NCBI GenBank assembly: GCA_028671895.1
Contig: CM053799.1
Location: 45,199,455-45,263,454 of the forward strand
DNA: 64,000 bases
Source of the DNA: Oenanthe sinensis
Taxonomy: Eukaryota > Streptophyta > Magnoliopsida > Apiales > Apiaceae
Direction of reading: 5' to 3'
Below, piece after piece: positions 1 to 10,833 of the stretch. Every line of letters begins with the position of its first letter. The stretch's first letter is position 1. The notes beneath the pieces were generated by a model. It was given only the letters and a program-made list of their open reading frames with translations, did not search any database and had not been told where the DNA came from. The position numbers and the translations under genes are program-made.

Positions 1-20
1 GGCTTTAAACTTTATCACTA

Positions 21-227
21 CTAATGATGTTGAGGGTCAGGTCCACCTGGGGCTGATCTCTGGGGATTACGTAAGTTTTTGCTTGCTTCAATAGCAGTTT
101 TGAACATTACTTGAAATGGAGCAGTAAGGTTCTTCTTTTGGGTGGGTGGATTTAGAGGGCGGGGCTCAGACCCTGAAAACATAATCAAGAGCAATAACAA
201 GAAGAACTGGAATCTCACTTTATTCAT
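21..227 (-). CDS. CLE: CLE-family signalling peptide precursor (68 aa)
   Basis: Seen: a complete small ORF, ATG at 227 and stop TAG at 21-23. Residues 1-22 are a classic secretory signal (basic start, then a run of Phe/Leu/Ile). The variable middle is basic and Asn-rich. The last 12 residues, RSAPGGPDPQHH (bases 24-59), are a CLE dodecapeptide at the extreme C terminus. Known: CLE precursors are secreted, trimmed to 12-13 residues (often hydroxylated at Pro) and bind CLV1/BAM-type receptor kinases; the closest Arabidopsis peptides are the CLE1-7 group ending in SPGGPDP(Q/R)HH. The length fits the family. Odd: position 2 is Ser where Leu, Val or Phe is usual, and position 3 is Ala instead of Ser. 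A TATA box lies 72 bp upstream. No intron is needed. The 3' UTR runs off the window. It is the only intact host gene recognised. Confidence 0.87.
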   Translation of the reverse strand: MNKVRFQFFLLLLLIMFSGSEPRPLNPPTQKKNLTAPFQVMFKTAIEASKNLRNPQRSAPGGPDPQHH

Positions 228-298
228 GTTCCTTGTACTGTTTTCGTAACATTGTGCTTGGCCTGCTGAAGAGTGAAGACTAAAGCTGGGAGGTTCAG

Positions 299-307
299 GT
301 ATTTATA
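299..307 (-). promoter_or_regulatory. TATA box of the CLE gene
   Basis: On the minus strand this reads TATAAATAC, 72 bp before the ATG at 227. That would put the transcription start near 270 and give a 5' UTR of about 40-45 bases. Spacing and sequence fit a plant TATA promoter; no other element was assigned. Confidence 0.6.
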
Positions 308-1532
308 GAACATCATGGGCTGAACTATTGTCAAAGTGGGTGAAAGGCTACAACAATTAACAATACTTAATTTTATTTGTCATGAATCCTGATTGCCTCG
401 TATCATTCAATTAATACTGTTTTGCGACTCCTTGACAACAAAAGACAACCAATGTAGGACTCAAATATAAACTATCCCTTTCTATAGGAGTTCATCTATA
501 TTTTTATTATTGCCACAAAGTACTTTGTCTTTTTTGTGGTAATACGACGATATCTACGTGGCTTTATATGTCAGATAAATAAACAGATAACCTGGCCAGA
601 GAAGAATTTCCACTATAAATGTTTGTTATTGCTCATGGGGTTATATATCTGTCACACCTATTTTGGCTTGCTCATAAGGCCCTTTTCTATTAACTTTAGT
701 TAGGTCCCTTTATGTTCTACCGTAGCTTAGGAATAATCTGCTGGGGATATGTATGTAGTCACAAAGAGTTAGACAAAATATTGAGCAGAGTATATGACAT
801 TCCATGTGATGAAAATAAAAATAGGGAACAAATCAAAATTTATCAGATGAAAATCAAGACAACTTATCTGAACAAAAGTCGTGGCATGAACTTAATCACT
901 GCGCTAAAGTTGAATTTACCCCGCTACATACACACGGACTCATGGCAATCAACCTTCAGCATTACACGACAACTGCCTCACTGGTGTAGTACAGGGAAAC
1001 AGATCGAAAACCCTTTTGATCATTGCCCATAAACATGCTTATATAAAATATACGAGACTACTCTTTTATTATCTTCTCCAAAAAAATACTAGAGGACAAA
1101 ACATCTTTTTGATAGTGATCACAACTTGCCACTCTAGAGCTAGAGAGCCAAAAGCCACTAGTATTTAAAAGAAAAAGTTAAGACAAATCAAAAGTCTCAA
1201 AAATTAAAAAGTCTCACATATAAATTAAAAAATATATATTAATATATATATATGTATATATATTATTTTTCTTTTGAAGCAAACTAAAAATTGGAATAAT
1301 ATTCTTTCTATGACTATAACTTGATAAAATCCAATTAACTCTTCATAAGGCTACTATATATTTAAAGGTGTCAGTTTTAGACCACCATGTATCCTACTAA
1401 GGTTGATAAATACGATCTTTAGTGTATTTTATAGATTACTGGCCTTGAGGTGAACAGAATTGAATCCAGAGAGAGTCTGATCACTGATGCATGTATAATC
1501 GCGCATTAATATACAAAATATACTGATAACTA
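308..1532. other. Intergenic, presumed CLE upstream region
   Basis: No recognisable gene. It holds the presumed CLE promoter and AT-rich spacer, including an AT run near 1226-1265. An open frame at 712-1032 (plus) has no recognisable domain and no matching neighbour, so it is not called. Confidence 0.5.
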
Positions 1533-1547
1533 CTAATTCGTAACAAT

Positions 1548-1742
1548 TCAAGGTTTCATTCTTGACTTCTTAAAACTTGAAAACAACTTATAGCTCCATT
1601 CTTGACTTGTTTGTACATGAAATAAACTTGTAAAAACTTGTAGTATCATTCTTAACTCGTTTAAAAATGAAAACAATTCGTAACAATTTGAGGTTTCATT
1701 CTTGACTCGTTTAAACTTAAAAATAACTTGTAGCTTGTACAC
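1548..1742. repeat. Degenerate short tandem repeat, about 4 copies
   Basis: A unit containing CATTCTTGACTYGTTTAAA followed by AAAACAACTTGTAG recurs about four times. CATTCTT cores lie near 1557, 1597, 1647 and 1697, so the spacing is 40-50 bases. Copies differ by substitutions and small indels. An open frame across it on the minus strand merely echoes the repeat. Confidence 0.6.
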
Positions 1743-2930
1743 ACATACTAGTTATCTTCTAGCTATGTTTGGGTTATCTTATCCATTGTAAATTAAACTT
1801 TTGCGACACATATAGATAACTGCTGAATAGTCCATCTATCAGCAACAAGCTGCTTGACCAATCCTTTTTTAGCTTTGCATCATCAAGGCTGTAAATTAGT
1901 CATCTTATCAGTTCTGATCGCCTACGTACTCTCTTGTGATTGCCTTGTTGGAAAGTTCTGCGGAGACCTCAGTCATTTATTTACGTAAAACTAATATCAG
2001 TTATATTTTTGATTTTTTTGTAGTCTATCAAAAATATATTAACATCCGTTTAATGCTAAATATAATGGACCCGAATATAATCTTTTAGTTTAATCTTCCC
2101 TCCATCTCAAGATCCTTGTTTTTTTTAAAGTTTTATAGAACTGGAGGAACAAATTTAGACTGAAAATGCTGACAGATGAACGCAAATATGAATAGCATAA
2201 TACCAAACTACGAGAGCTAGCTACTACTTACTAGCATGTGCAGAAAGTATATGCATGAACCGTGAATATTCGTAATGTTCACTGAATCACTAATGGGGTT
2301 GACTAAGATGATAAAAACTGCTATAGTGAATTAATAAAATTTTACTTGTGAAGTCGTGATGCAGTAGGAAATTGACCATTTGCATTTTATCTTATAGTCC
2401 CTCCCTTTTAATTTGGACATGGTCTTAAAGTTATATTTTGATAAATTATTTAAATTTAAGATATATTATAATATAATATTAAGATTATTTTTATAAATAG
2501 AGGAGTTGAATTCTATTATTATAAAAATGTTATCCAGATTTTATATTCTGAATATTTGAATAAATTAACTAAATTGACTTTAGGAACATTTTTCTTTTCT
2601 AATTTAATTAATTGATTTATTTAATTTTGTATAATTAACTTGATAAAATTTTCATCAAATTATTGTTCAAAGTACTACTCAGAGTTGCTAGAGCCCCATG
2701 TTATAAGGCTTGTTGAAAACCCAATTAAATCTTATTATCTTATAATTTTTTAAAATTGATAAATTTTTAATAATAAATTTTTAATAATTATATAATATAA
2801 ATAAATTTCAATTAAAAATTTGATTAATTTAACTATAAAAAGGCACATAGCAAAGATAATTTGAGATAAGAGTATTATATTATATGTTGCATAGGTAAAA
2901 ATTTAATAAAGTACTTTGAAATACTAATTA
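1743..2930. other. AT-rich intergenic spacer
   Basis: Very AT-rich with no coding signal and no recognisable element. The stretch from about 2400 to 2930 is almost entirely A and T. Confidence 0.5.
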
Positions 2931-2935
2931 AATTA

Positions 2936-3096
2936 TGTTAAGAGATACATTAGAATATTGTTAAAATTAAAATATTTTATAAAAATATGATATGTTTCCA
3001 TTATTAAGAGATATTATACTTGTTGATCAAGTCTTGTAATCTAGATATATTAAATTATTATGAATGAGAAAGAGAGGAGAAATTAGAGTTTAATCA
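2936..3096 (+). repeat. TRIM 5' LTR
   Basis: 161-bp direct repeat ending CA immediately before the tRNA-Met-type primer binding site at 3097. Its partner at 3540-3696 lacks about 4 bases near the middle. Confidence 0.88.
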
Positions 3097-3539
3097 TGGC
3101 ATCAAAGCCATGTTAGATTATTTGCGAGATTAGATAAGATGAATGAGAGAAGAAGTGAGTGAGAAAGTAATTTTCAAGAGAGAAAATAAAATTATACCAG
3201 AGTTTAGTGAGAAAAAAAATCTCACAAATTCTTGGGGATGTGAGAAAAAAAGAGATATTCACGTGAGTTCTTAGATATGAGAATGACCTACAAGAGTTTG
3301 TTGGTTGAATAAAAAAAAATTATGCGAGAGGTCCTCGATGTGGAAAAAATAAAATCTTGTGAGAGTTCGTAGTTATGACGATAAATAAGGAGATCATATG
3401 AATGATTTAGTGACAGATAACAGTGACAATGACAATGACAAAGAAGACGACAAAGAAAATGATGAAATTTAAAGAATTGAATTTTTTTTTCCGTGCAAGT
3501 TGAGCATTCGAAATCTTCATGCTCCAATTTGATGGAGGG

Positions 3540-3696
3540 TATAAAGAAATATATTAGGATATTGATGAAATTAAAATATTTTATAAACATATGATATGTT
3601 TCCATTATTAATAGATACTACACTAACCAAATCTTGTAATCTAGATATATTGAATTATTATGAATGAGAAAGAGAGTGGAGATTAGAGTTTAATCA
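3540..3696 (+). repeat. TRIM 3' LTR
   Basis: 157-bp partner of the repeat at 2936. It follows a purine tract and ends CA next to the AATTA target duplication. The first two bases are TA rather than TG. Confidence 0.87.
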
Positions 3697-3973
3697 AATT
3701 ATTATATATTATACATATATTATCTAATATATATTTTTATAAAATATCCTAAACTATATATATAGTTTCTTCATTAACACCCTCCACAGTATTACACAAG
3801 TAAACCCTAACCTTATATATGGATTAAAAATTAGTCAAAAATTAATATGTATAATGAAAAAATATGTTGATTAAATTATTTAATCCCAAAACCTGCCAGC
3901 CTCTTACCGGATAATTATTTTAAATCATATATATATAGAGTAAGTCTCTAGCGGAACTAGTTAAACGAGTAAC

Positions 3974-4470
3974 TAGAGCGGTAAACGAACCGGACATGTT
4001 CGGTAAGCTCGGTATGTTCGTCCGTGTTCGAGTTCGTTAAGCTCGTCCGATAAGCTTAACGAACTCGAGTTCGAACAATAAAATATGTTCGGTAAGGTTA
4101 CCGAACATTGTTCGGTTCGTTAGGATTTTCATCCGAGTTCGTTAAGAGTTCGTCCGAGTTCGTTCGAGTTCGGTAAGCTCGAGTTCGTTCGATAAAAAAT
4201 AATAATATTTACAATTTTTTTTATTTTTCAAATTATTATATTTATTTTTTTTACAATATTATATATATAATTACCGAACTGTTTGTGTTCGGTTCGTGTT
4301 CGGTTCGGTTCGGTATGTTCGCGAACTGTTCATGTTCGTTCGGTTCGTTACCAAACTCTAGTTCGGACAAGAAAAATTGTCCGATAAGCTTACCGAACAT
4401 TGTTCGGTTCGTTAAGAATTTGTTCATGTTCGTTAAAAGTTCGTCCGAGTTCGGTTCGTTTACAGCTCTA
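3974..4470. mobile_element. hAT-type MITE, 497 bp
   Basis: The ends are inverted: the left reads TAGAGCGGTAAACGAACCG and the reverse complement of the right reads TAGAGCTGTAAACGAACCGA. The flanks 3966-3973 and 4471-4478 are both CGAGTAAC, a perfect 8-bp duplication, which is the hAT signature; hAT TIRs also often begin TAGNG-like. The interior is packed with short GTTCG/TTCGGT words in both orientations and holds an AT-rich core at about 4195-4270. There is no transposase, so an autonomous hAT elsewhere must have moved it. Confidence 0.88.
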
Positions 4471-4578
4471 CGAGTAACTAAGGAACTATCATCGTGACCG
4501 TCCGATTAAAAGTAACGGGTTATTTCCACACATACACAAAATCACATTCACTGCATGTATATGAAAATCACATTCACC

Positions 4579-4987
4579 GGAGAAAAGGCCCTATGTGTCA
4601 CAATTTGAGGTGAAAATGCCCTAAATGACACAACTCGTAATAATGGCCCTAAATAGTACTCCAAAACGCTACATAGTGTGGCGTGCTGAAAAAAAGGTGA
4701 AAACGCTGTTTCGTGTAGCGTTTTGCACTTTTTTTTAATTTTTTTCGGGGAAAAACGCTACTTCGTGTAGCGTTTTGTATTTTTTTTTAATTTTTTTGGG
4801 GAAAAACGCTACTTTATCTTGGGTTTTGGGCTAAAAAACGTAACTTAAAGTAGCGTTTTTGGGGAGATTTTTTTCCTTCAAAACTCTACACGATGTAGGG
4901 TTTTGGAGTGCTATTTAGGGCCATTTTTTCGGGGTATGCCATTTAGGGTATTTTCTCCCCAAATTGTGACATATAGGGCCAACACCC
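4579..4987. mobile_element. Long-TIR MITE, probably Mutator-like, 409 bp
   Basis: The left about 100 bp and the reverse complement of the right about 100 bp match closely. Both contain GGCCCTATRTGTCACAATTT, then AAAATRCCCTAAATG, then GGCCCTAAATAG and CTCCAAAACSCTACA. The flanks 4571-4578 and 4988-4995 are both CATTCACC. An 8-bp identical flank with long TIRs fits a Mutator-type MITE (9 bp is usual) better than a PIF or Tc1 type. Internal copies of AACGCTACTTCGTGTAGCGTT form hairpins. It is non-coding. The exact end may be off by one base because the last C is shared with the flank. Confidence 0.82.
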
Positions 4988-4995
4988 CATTCACC

Positions 4996-5403
4996 GCATG
5001 TATATGATTCAGATAGAAACAGATTGAACTTTATGTACTATAATATAAAAATTAAGTACTCTAATCAATAATAAAATATAGGGATATATTGTATAAAAAG
5101 GTTAATATTTGTAAGAATATTAGAGAACAGACACGTGTTATGTAAAATAATTGAAAAAATGTGAATTCATATAATTATTTTTGTGAGTTCAGTAACATTT
5201 TTGTAAATATTAATTAAGATATTTTCTAATACTTTGTGTTCTGTAATTTTTTTAGGTGAATTCTATAATATTTAGTAAAATAAATTGAATGTTCATTAAA
5301 ATAATAAATAAATTCTGAAATAAATTTTATGTTATGTAAATTGAATATTCTATTAAAAAGATGATATTATTTTATAAATAAATTTATGTTCTATGAATTG
5401 AAT
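4996..5403. other. AT-rich intergenic spacer
   Basis: No gene or element recognised. Short phrases such as TGTTCTGTAAAT recur and lead into the tandem repeat that follows. Confidence 0.5.
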
Positions 5404-5517
5404 GTTCTGTAAATCTTATGTTCTCTAAATCAAAAAATATATAATGTAAATAAATATTTTGTTCTGTAAATCTTATGTTCTCTAAATCAAAAAATATATA
5501 ATGTAAATAAATATTTT
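5404..5517. repeat. Perfect 57-bp tandem duplication
   Basis: Two adjacent identical 57-bp units, each starting GTTCTGTAAATCTTATG, occupy 5404-5460 and 5461-5517. No difference was seen between them, so the duplication is recent or the copies have been homogenised. Confidence 0.85.
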
Positions 5518-5894
5518 ATTTACTAACTGAATGTTCAGTAAAAAATATATTTTTATAATTTTGTAATATATTTTTAAAATATATTATTATAGTATTATTT
5601 ATTAGAAAAGTTAAATCTAAAATTTTCTATTATATTACAAATTTATAATTTTTATGCAATGATAAATATATTTACAATTATTTTGTATTTCAAGTTATCA
5701 AATTTATTATTTTTAAAATAATAAACAAAAAGTTTTCTATTTTTTTTTATTTAAACATGCATTTTAGTTTTAAGGTAACGGGTTAACCGTTATCATTTGA
5801 ACCAATGATGGTGAATTATTTTTAATCAATGACAATAAGTTACCAAGTTATCATATAAGTAAGTTACCCACTGAACTCTAGCATACATATATAC

Positions 5895-6111
5895 GTGTGT
5901 GTGTGTGTGTGTGGGGTAAGAATCTTAGCCACACAGAAAGAAATCAACAAGGGTCTCTTCAATCTCTCACTAAACAAGAGACTCTCTCGATCTAACTCAT
6001 ATATATATATATATATATATAATGAATTCTAAGGGAATATCACTAATTAGTAGATCACTTAGTAGAATGATTAAAAAAACTATAATGAATTTTAAGGGAA
6101 TATCACTAATT
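5895..6111. repeat. GT and AT microsatellites with a short direct duplication
   Basis: A (GT)9 run lies at about 5895-5912 and an (AT)11 run at about 5999-6021. Directly after the AT run a phrase of about 30 bases, ATAATGAATTYTAAGGGAAT onward, occurs at 6019-6048 and again at 6082-6111. Confidence 0.7.
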
Positions 6112-7718
6112 TCGATATTAAAAATATTGAAATTTTAGTAAGATTCTCTTATATGTTTTAATATGAATTTTATAATGGATTGTGGAGACCTATTTTATTT
6201 TTTATGATAAAATAATAATATTTTATTAGATGTTTAAAAAATATTTATATTACTTTAAATTATATAATATTATATAATAAATAAATATTAAACGAACGAG
6301 TAATACAATCTTAAATATTGTACTAATTATAATTATTAAATGTTATAATAAGTTCTAAAATTATTTCAATTAAATAAATACTAAACTATAACCATTATAA
6401 TATTTTGATGAGTACATTAAAAAATGTCAAATTAATAAATTTTAAACAAGAACTAATAGATATTTAATAATTTAATAAGAACTAAAATTCTCGTATAGGT
6501 TCATAATTAAATTAGTAAGATACTTTTATTATTAAATAAATTAAAAAGATTTCTTTAGTAATTACATGTTGATTAGTATAATATATGATTATTTTATAAA
6601 ATACTAATATTTACATTGCATAAATATATTCAAAACTGGAATTGTTATGATTATATTAATTGTAAAAACTGAATTTGATATGATATTATTACTTACCAAA
6701 ATTGAAGTAGATTTGATTTTATTTATTACAATGCTACCCTTTATATATATATATGGTATATATTTAATTAATCTGTTTATTATTTTGATTGTTGGATTGA
6801 AAATGAAATCAACAATCAGATGAGTTTTTTGGTTTTCTCAAATATATAGGTTTTTTTAGAATTTTTTTCATATATATATGAATGTTACATCTAAAACTCG
6901 ATATATATATATGTGTGTGTGTGTTACATCTAAAAGTGGATTATGTGCATCATGTTTGTCCATGCTTTTTTAGTTGTTTGTTCATGTGTTTTTTAGAGAT
7001 TTTGATTCGTAACTTTAATCCATGGAACATGCATGCATCCACGACAATGTGCATAGCTAGCTCCTTCAAGTTCAAGGATTCTCACTCTTAAAGAATTTTC
7101 AAAGATGAAAGTCTGGATAACAATTTTATATATCACCTTTGATGGTCGGTTAAAATGTACATACATTTGTGATTTGTCCTGCGAACCGCATTTATATATG
7201 GGAATGTAAATCTTTAATAATATTGTTTGCCACTAGTTTCAGATATATACAGATTCATTTCCTTGGTTAAAAGTTCAATATATTTGGTAATTATCAAACT
7301 ATAGAATGAATCCAAACAGATAAGATGACTATGCTCGCATTGACAGGAAATAAAGTTTTGTGGGTTTATTATATAAATATTTAAATAAATATATATTATA
7401 ATATTTTTTTTTTAAATATATAAATAAAAAATATTTTTACATTTTATATTTAATTTCTCATAAATTACGAGTTTTTAATATATATTTAACTCTATATTTA
7501 TATGAAAATTAAATTATTAAATTTTATATAACTATTTATGTTGAAAATTTAATATTTTTAATTTTTTTTTAAACTTTTATCTATTAAATTTGTAATATTA
7601 ATGGGTTCCTTATATTATTTTTATTATATCTTTATTAAAAATTACTAATAATTTTACTTTATAAAAAATTTGAGTGGGTGCTTGGACACCCAAAACCTAG
7701 GCTATGGGTGTGAAAATA
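6112..7718. other. AT-rich intergenic spacer
   Basis: No gene recognised. It contains AT/GT microsatellite patches near 6903-6925 and a small palindrome GGGTG-CTTGGA-CACCC at 7676-7691. A minor open frame at 6882-7091 (plus) starts in the microsatellite and is not credible. Confidence 0.45.
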
Positions 7719-7913
7719 TTTACAAAAATACAGAGATTGTATTCTAAGTTTCATTTTAACTTACATTTTAAGTTGTAAATTAGGCTGCAAATATGATTGC
7801 AAAGTTGTGGAACATATTTTCGCAAATATTTTCTAAAATTTGAGTTGCAAACATGGTTACAAAGTTGCAAAACATATTGCAAATATTTTTAAAAAATGAT
7901 AGTATTTTTGTAA
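7719..7913. mobile_element. Small AT-rich inverted-repeat element (possible MITE)
   Basis: TTACAAAAATAC at 7720-7731 is matched by its perfect inverted copy at 7902-7913. The interior repeats the word TTGCAAAnATnnTTnCAAAG. The element at about 8456-8783 uses the same kind of terminal sequence, which suggests a family. No clear target duplication was found, so the superfamily is open. Confidence 0.45.
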
Positions 7914-8455
7914 GAAAAAAAATTAAAACTTGAGTATTTATGAAAAAACCACATAAAAGTTTATGTTACTAGTCTGAAATATTATTCCTTCCAATTAGCA
8001 AAGCAATATTATTCTTTTTTTTAAAAAAAATTCTATTTTCTTTGAAATTTGGCTACATTTAGTAAATTTGGTTTTTAGTATCAAACGATTGTAAAAAGTA
8101 ATTTTTTTGTCCATAAAGAAAAAACATACAGTTTTTAAAACGCACAAGTAAAAAAAATTTGATTAATACTTACATATATATTTATTTTTAATGGCAATCC
8201 TTCATTTTAAATATTCTTCTGGCCGAAAATATACATTCTCTATGAAAAGAAGCTTATCTGAACTTTGTTAACGAGGCTGGCTCCTCGAAGGTTGAAAAGC
8301 TCATTTTTTCATTCACGTGGGATTTAACTTTTCTTATTATTAATAATTAATTCATTAAAATTATAGTATAACTGTATAAGCTCTTGTTCATATGGATTTA
8401 TACTTTTTTTTATACAAAATATTGACTTTTTTAAAAATAATTTACAAAAAAATGA

Positions 8456-8783
8456 TTATTTTTAAAAAATTTGCAAAAATACAATATTTATAATTTTTTT
8501 TTACAAAAATATGGTTTGCAACTTTGCAACTGTATTCAATTGAAATCAACCACAAATGCAACTTTAAAATTTAGTAAAAATAATTATTTTTTTGTTGTAT
8601 AATACGTTGCTAAAGTTGCATGATTAATATCAAAATGCACCCATAAATACAACCAAAAGTAACTTTTTCTATTTTTCAGAAAAATAGAAAAATAAGTTAC
8701 ATCTGGTTGCTTTTGATTGCAAACCGTATTTTTGCAAAAAAATCAGAAGATTGTAAAATCGCAAAAAAACTTTAAAAAGTATT
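8456..8783. mobile_element. Long inverted-repeat element with hairpin core (possible MITE)
   Basis: Arms of about 65 bp are inverted copies. The left arm ends TTTACAAAAATATGGTTTGC and the inverted right arm reads TTTGCAAAAATACGGTTTGC. The centre contains a second hairpin (8661-8700) around TTTTTCTATTTTTC and its complement. It is non-coding. Exact ends and target duplication could not be fixed in the AT-rich surroundings. Confidence 0.55.
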
Positions 8784-8789
8784 ATTTTT

Positions 8790-9370
8790 GGTAATTTCTC
8801 ATTTTTTTAATATAAAACTAATCACATTTCATTTTTTAAAATGAAAATGGATGTACAGATCACATACTTTAAATTTATCAACTAAACTTTAATTTCTACA
8901 AAAGTTAATAAATAAAAATCTTTACTTGGAAGTATTTGAAATAAATCATACATTAAAGAGAAAATGACCGCAATATCTCATTTTTAATAGTGTTTTGCCA
9001 AATTGTCCATTAGCGGGATTAGGGTCTTTTCTACCCACCACATGCGCTTGTACACAAGGCGTGTCTCACTAAATACTAAACATATACCTATACGATCACC
9101 TATACTCAAATATCATCTTTCCAGCTCCTATTCTAGTGAAACATTAATTGTTGCACAAGAATCATAGTAGCATAAAATTGTTTTTATAAGAGTTCTCATT
9201 GTGTTGATACTGAATAATGAGACTACCTATGACTACCTTCTTGGCGTATCCACCTGGTACGCTTACTATAGTAGTGTATCCCTCTGCCAACTAAATGATG
9301 TGGGTGAGACATATCAAGTTGATATATCACCTAATGAAACTTGTTAAAACTAATATACTTTCCCTTAATG
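8790..9370. other. Intergenic spacer
   Basis: No gene recognised. The base composition is less AT-rich from 8990 to 9300. A short inverted patch, ATATCA-AGT-TGATAT, lies near 9312. Confidence 0.4.
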
Positions 9371-9435
9371 TGTATGCTCCGTCACATGGGGTGTATATAT
9401 ATATATATATATACCCCATGTGACCGGAGCATGCA
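9371..9435. repeat. Hairpin with a TA-repeat core
   Basis: The left arm TATGCTCCGTCACATGGGG (9373-9391) pairs with CCCCATGTGACCGGAGCATG (9413-9432) across a TA dinucleotide run. The arms differ by one indel and little else. It could be a small palindromic transposon remnant or a cruciform-prone site. An open frame through it (9365-9586, minus) has no recognisable domain. Confidence 0.75.
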
Positions 9436-10539
9436 AACCCAGCCGATAAGATTTCACTCTCAGAGATTGTGTTTTACGTAATAGTTGATACGATTGTAAG
9501 AGAAGTGTATCTTGTTTTGAAATCACACTCTCCGACAATACTGTTGCTGCCCGTAAACGTAAGAGGTGAAGGTGAGTCTGTGTCATACACGTGACCTGCT
9601 CATACGCTGCTGTCAGTGACGTATTCTCTAGGCATTTAGGGCCGCTTGCTCCGCATACAGGTATTTAGGTCCCTTATCACCCGGTAGTGGTTATATAAGG
9701 CCTTTACCCTACATTAAATTGAATTTTAAAAATTTAAAGAATGATACGTGTTTTTTCTTGGGTAGTTTAATTTGGTTATATTATGAAAGTGCAATGTCCA
9801 AATTCTATGTAAAAATAGAGAAAGTTTACCACTGTCAGTTTCAGAAAAAAAGTTTATCAAAGTACGAATTCAATCGGGTTAGATACACAGAATTTCCTAA
9901 TAAAAATGATTAATATCAATCACTAGTGCTATTAAATATTCAAACCCTTCAACCGTGATTTATTTCAACTGAAACCTTCAATTACAGACAAATTCGACTA
10001 CCATTAGACGCTTTGTAAGAATATAAACGACCGTATTTATTAATTATTGTTGATCTTGAGTTATAAAAAATTTCTCACTCAAAGTACCCTTGATAGCTTT
10101 TATAGATTTATGATTTGCATTTTATATACCAATAATTTAATATTTTCGTATTTAATTGGTTAGAATTTAAAACATGCCAAATATATAGCTAACTTTACTT
10201 TTTTAATGGAGTTAAGCTCCAATTATAAAAACCTAACACAGTTTATATTAGATAGGTAGAAGACTAATCTTATTGATATGATATTTATATCCTCATATTA
10301 CATATTCCTTCCATTTCTAACATCAGAAACCCTACTTGGCCGATCAAACACACCACAACTAAGTTTGTTAATTTCTCTCCCAAATCGTGAGAAATGTCTT
10401 GGTTTTTGAGGCTCAAAGAAGATACAGACGTCTATAAACCACGAAAATTGCCCTAATTACAAAGGTACGACTGACCTTTCACATCTATATATATAATATA
10501 TATATATATATAATAGATAATGAGTACTTTATAATAAAA
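9436..10539. other. Intergenic spacer before the MULE fragment
   Basis: No gene recognised. Phrases like CATTTAGGGCC, TATTTAGGTCCC and TATATAAGGCC at 9636-9705 recall subterminal motifs of long-TIR MITEs, but no paired end was found. A TA microsatellite lies at about 10486-10515. Confidence 0.4.
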
Positions 10540-10833
10540 TTGATTCATGGTGGAGAGATGCAATATGACCCTAAAAAGTATGTGAATGGCAGTGTTGATT
10601 ACATTGATAATTGTGATATAGATCAAATCAGTTTGATAGAAATATGGATAATGATGAAAGAAGTAGATAAGTATGGAGGGTTCCATAGATTTTGGTATAG
10701 GTTACCTAATACAGAAATGGAAAGAGGATGTTTCAATTTGGAAAGTGATGATGAACTAATGGTCATGTCAATACGCCATAAGTGGGCTTACGCAATACTT
10801 TTAGAAAGCGTTACACAGTTACTGTTACGGTAG
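10540..10833 (+). pseudogene. MULE transposase-associated PB1-like N-terminal fragment
   Basis: Seen: a 97-codon frame. Residues 1-75 show the order HGG, then YVNGSVDYIDNCDID, then SLIEIW...KEV, then FWYRLPNTEME and a D-D pair. Known: this pattern matches the plant PB1-like domain found before or near MuDR-type transposases (typically HGG...YxGG...Y.D.CD.D.(M/I)S..EI..M.KE). After about residue 80 the likeness ends and the frame runs into unrelated sequence. The transposase core, zinc finger and TIRs are absent. It is therefore a stranded piece of a Mutator-like element or of a domesticated relative. The short N-terminal fit alone is the evidence, so confidence is moderate. Confidence 0.55.

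Larger units (their letters stand above)
2936..3696 (+). mobile_element. TRIM (terminal-repeat retrotransposon in miniature), 761 bp
   Basis: Two direct terminal repeats (2936-3096, 161 bp, and 3540-3696, 157 bp) flank 443 bp of non-coding sequence. The left repeat starts TGTTAAGAG and both end TTTAATCA. Directly after the left repeat, 3097-3112 reads TGGCATCAAAGCCATG, a primer site for initiator tRNA-Met with small changes. Directly before the right repeat is a purine tract, GATGGAGGG (3531-3539). The 5-bp flanks 2931-2935 and 3697-3701 are both AATTA, a perfect target duplication. The right LTR starts TA instead of TG. Known: TRIMs are non-autonomous and are moved by enzymes of other LTR elements. 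The LTR copies clearly differ, so the insertion is not very recent. Confidence 0.9.

Noticed and set aside
712..1032. 106-codon open frame (plus) beyond the CLE promoter
   Set aside because: No domain, no signal, no leader context, and ordinary composition for spacer DNA.
3288..3605. 105-codon frame on the minus strand
   Set aside because: It crosses the TRIM interior and its right LTR; TRIMs are non-coding.
4285..4497. Cys/Ser-rich frame on the plus strand
   Set aside because: It is a translation of the GTTCG-rich interior of the hAT MITE.
6882..7091. 69-codon frame on the plus strand
   Set aside because: Starts in a TA/GT microsatellite and has no recognisable domain.
9365..9586. 73-codon frame on the minus strand
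   Set aside because: Ends in the TA hairpin and shows no family motif; likely chance.
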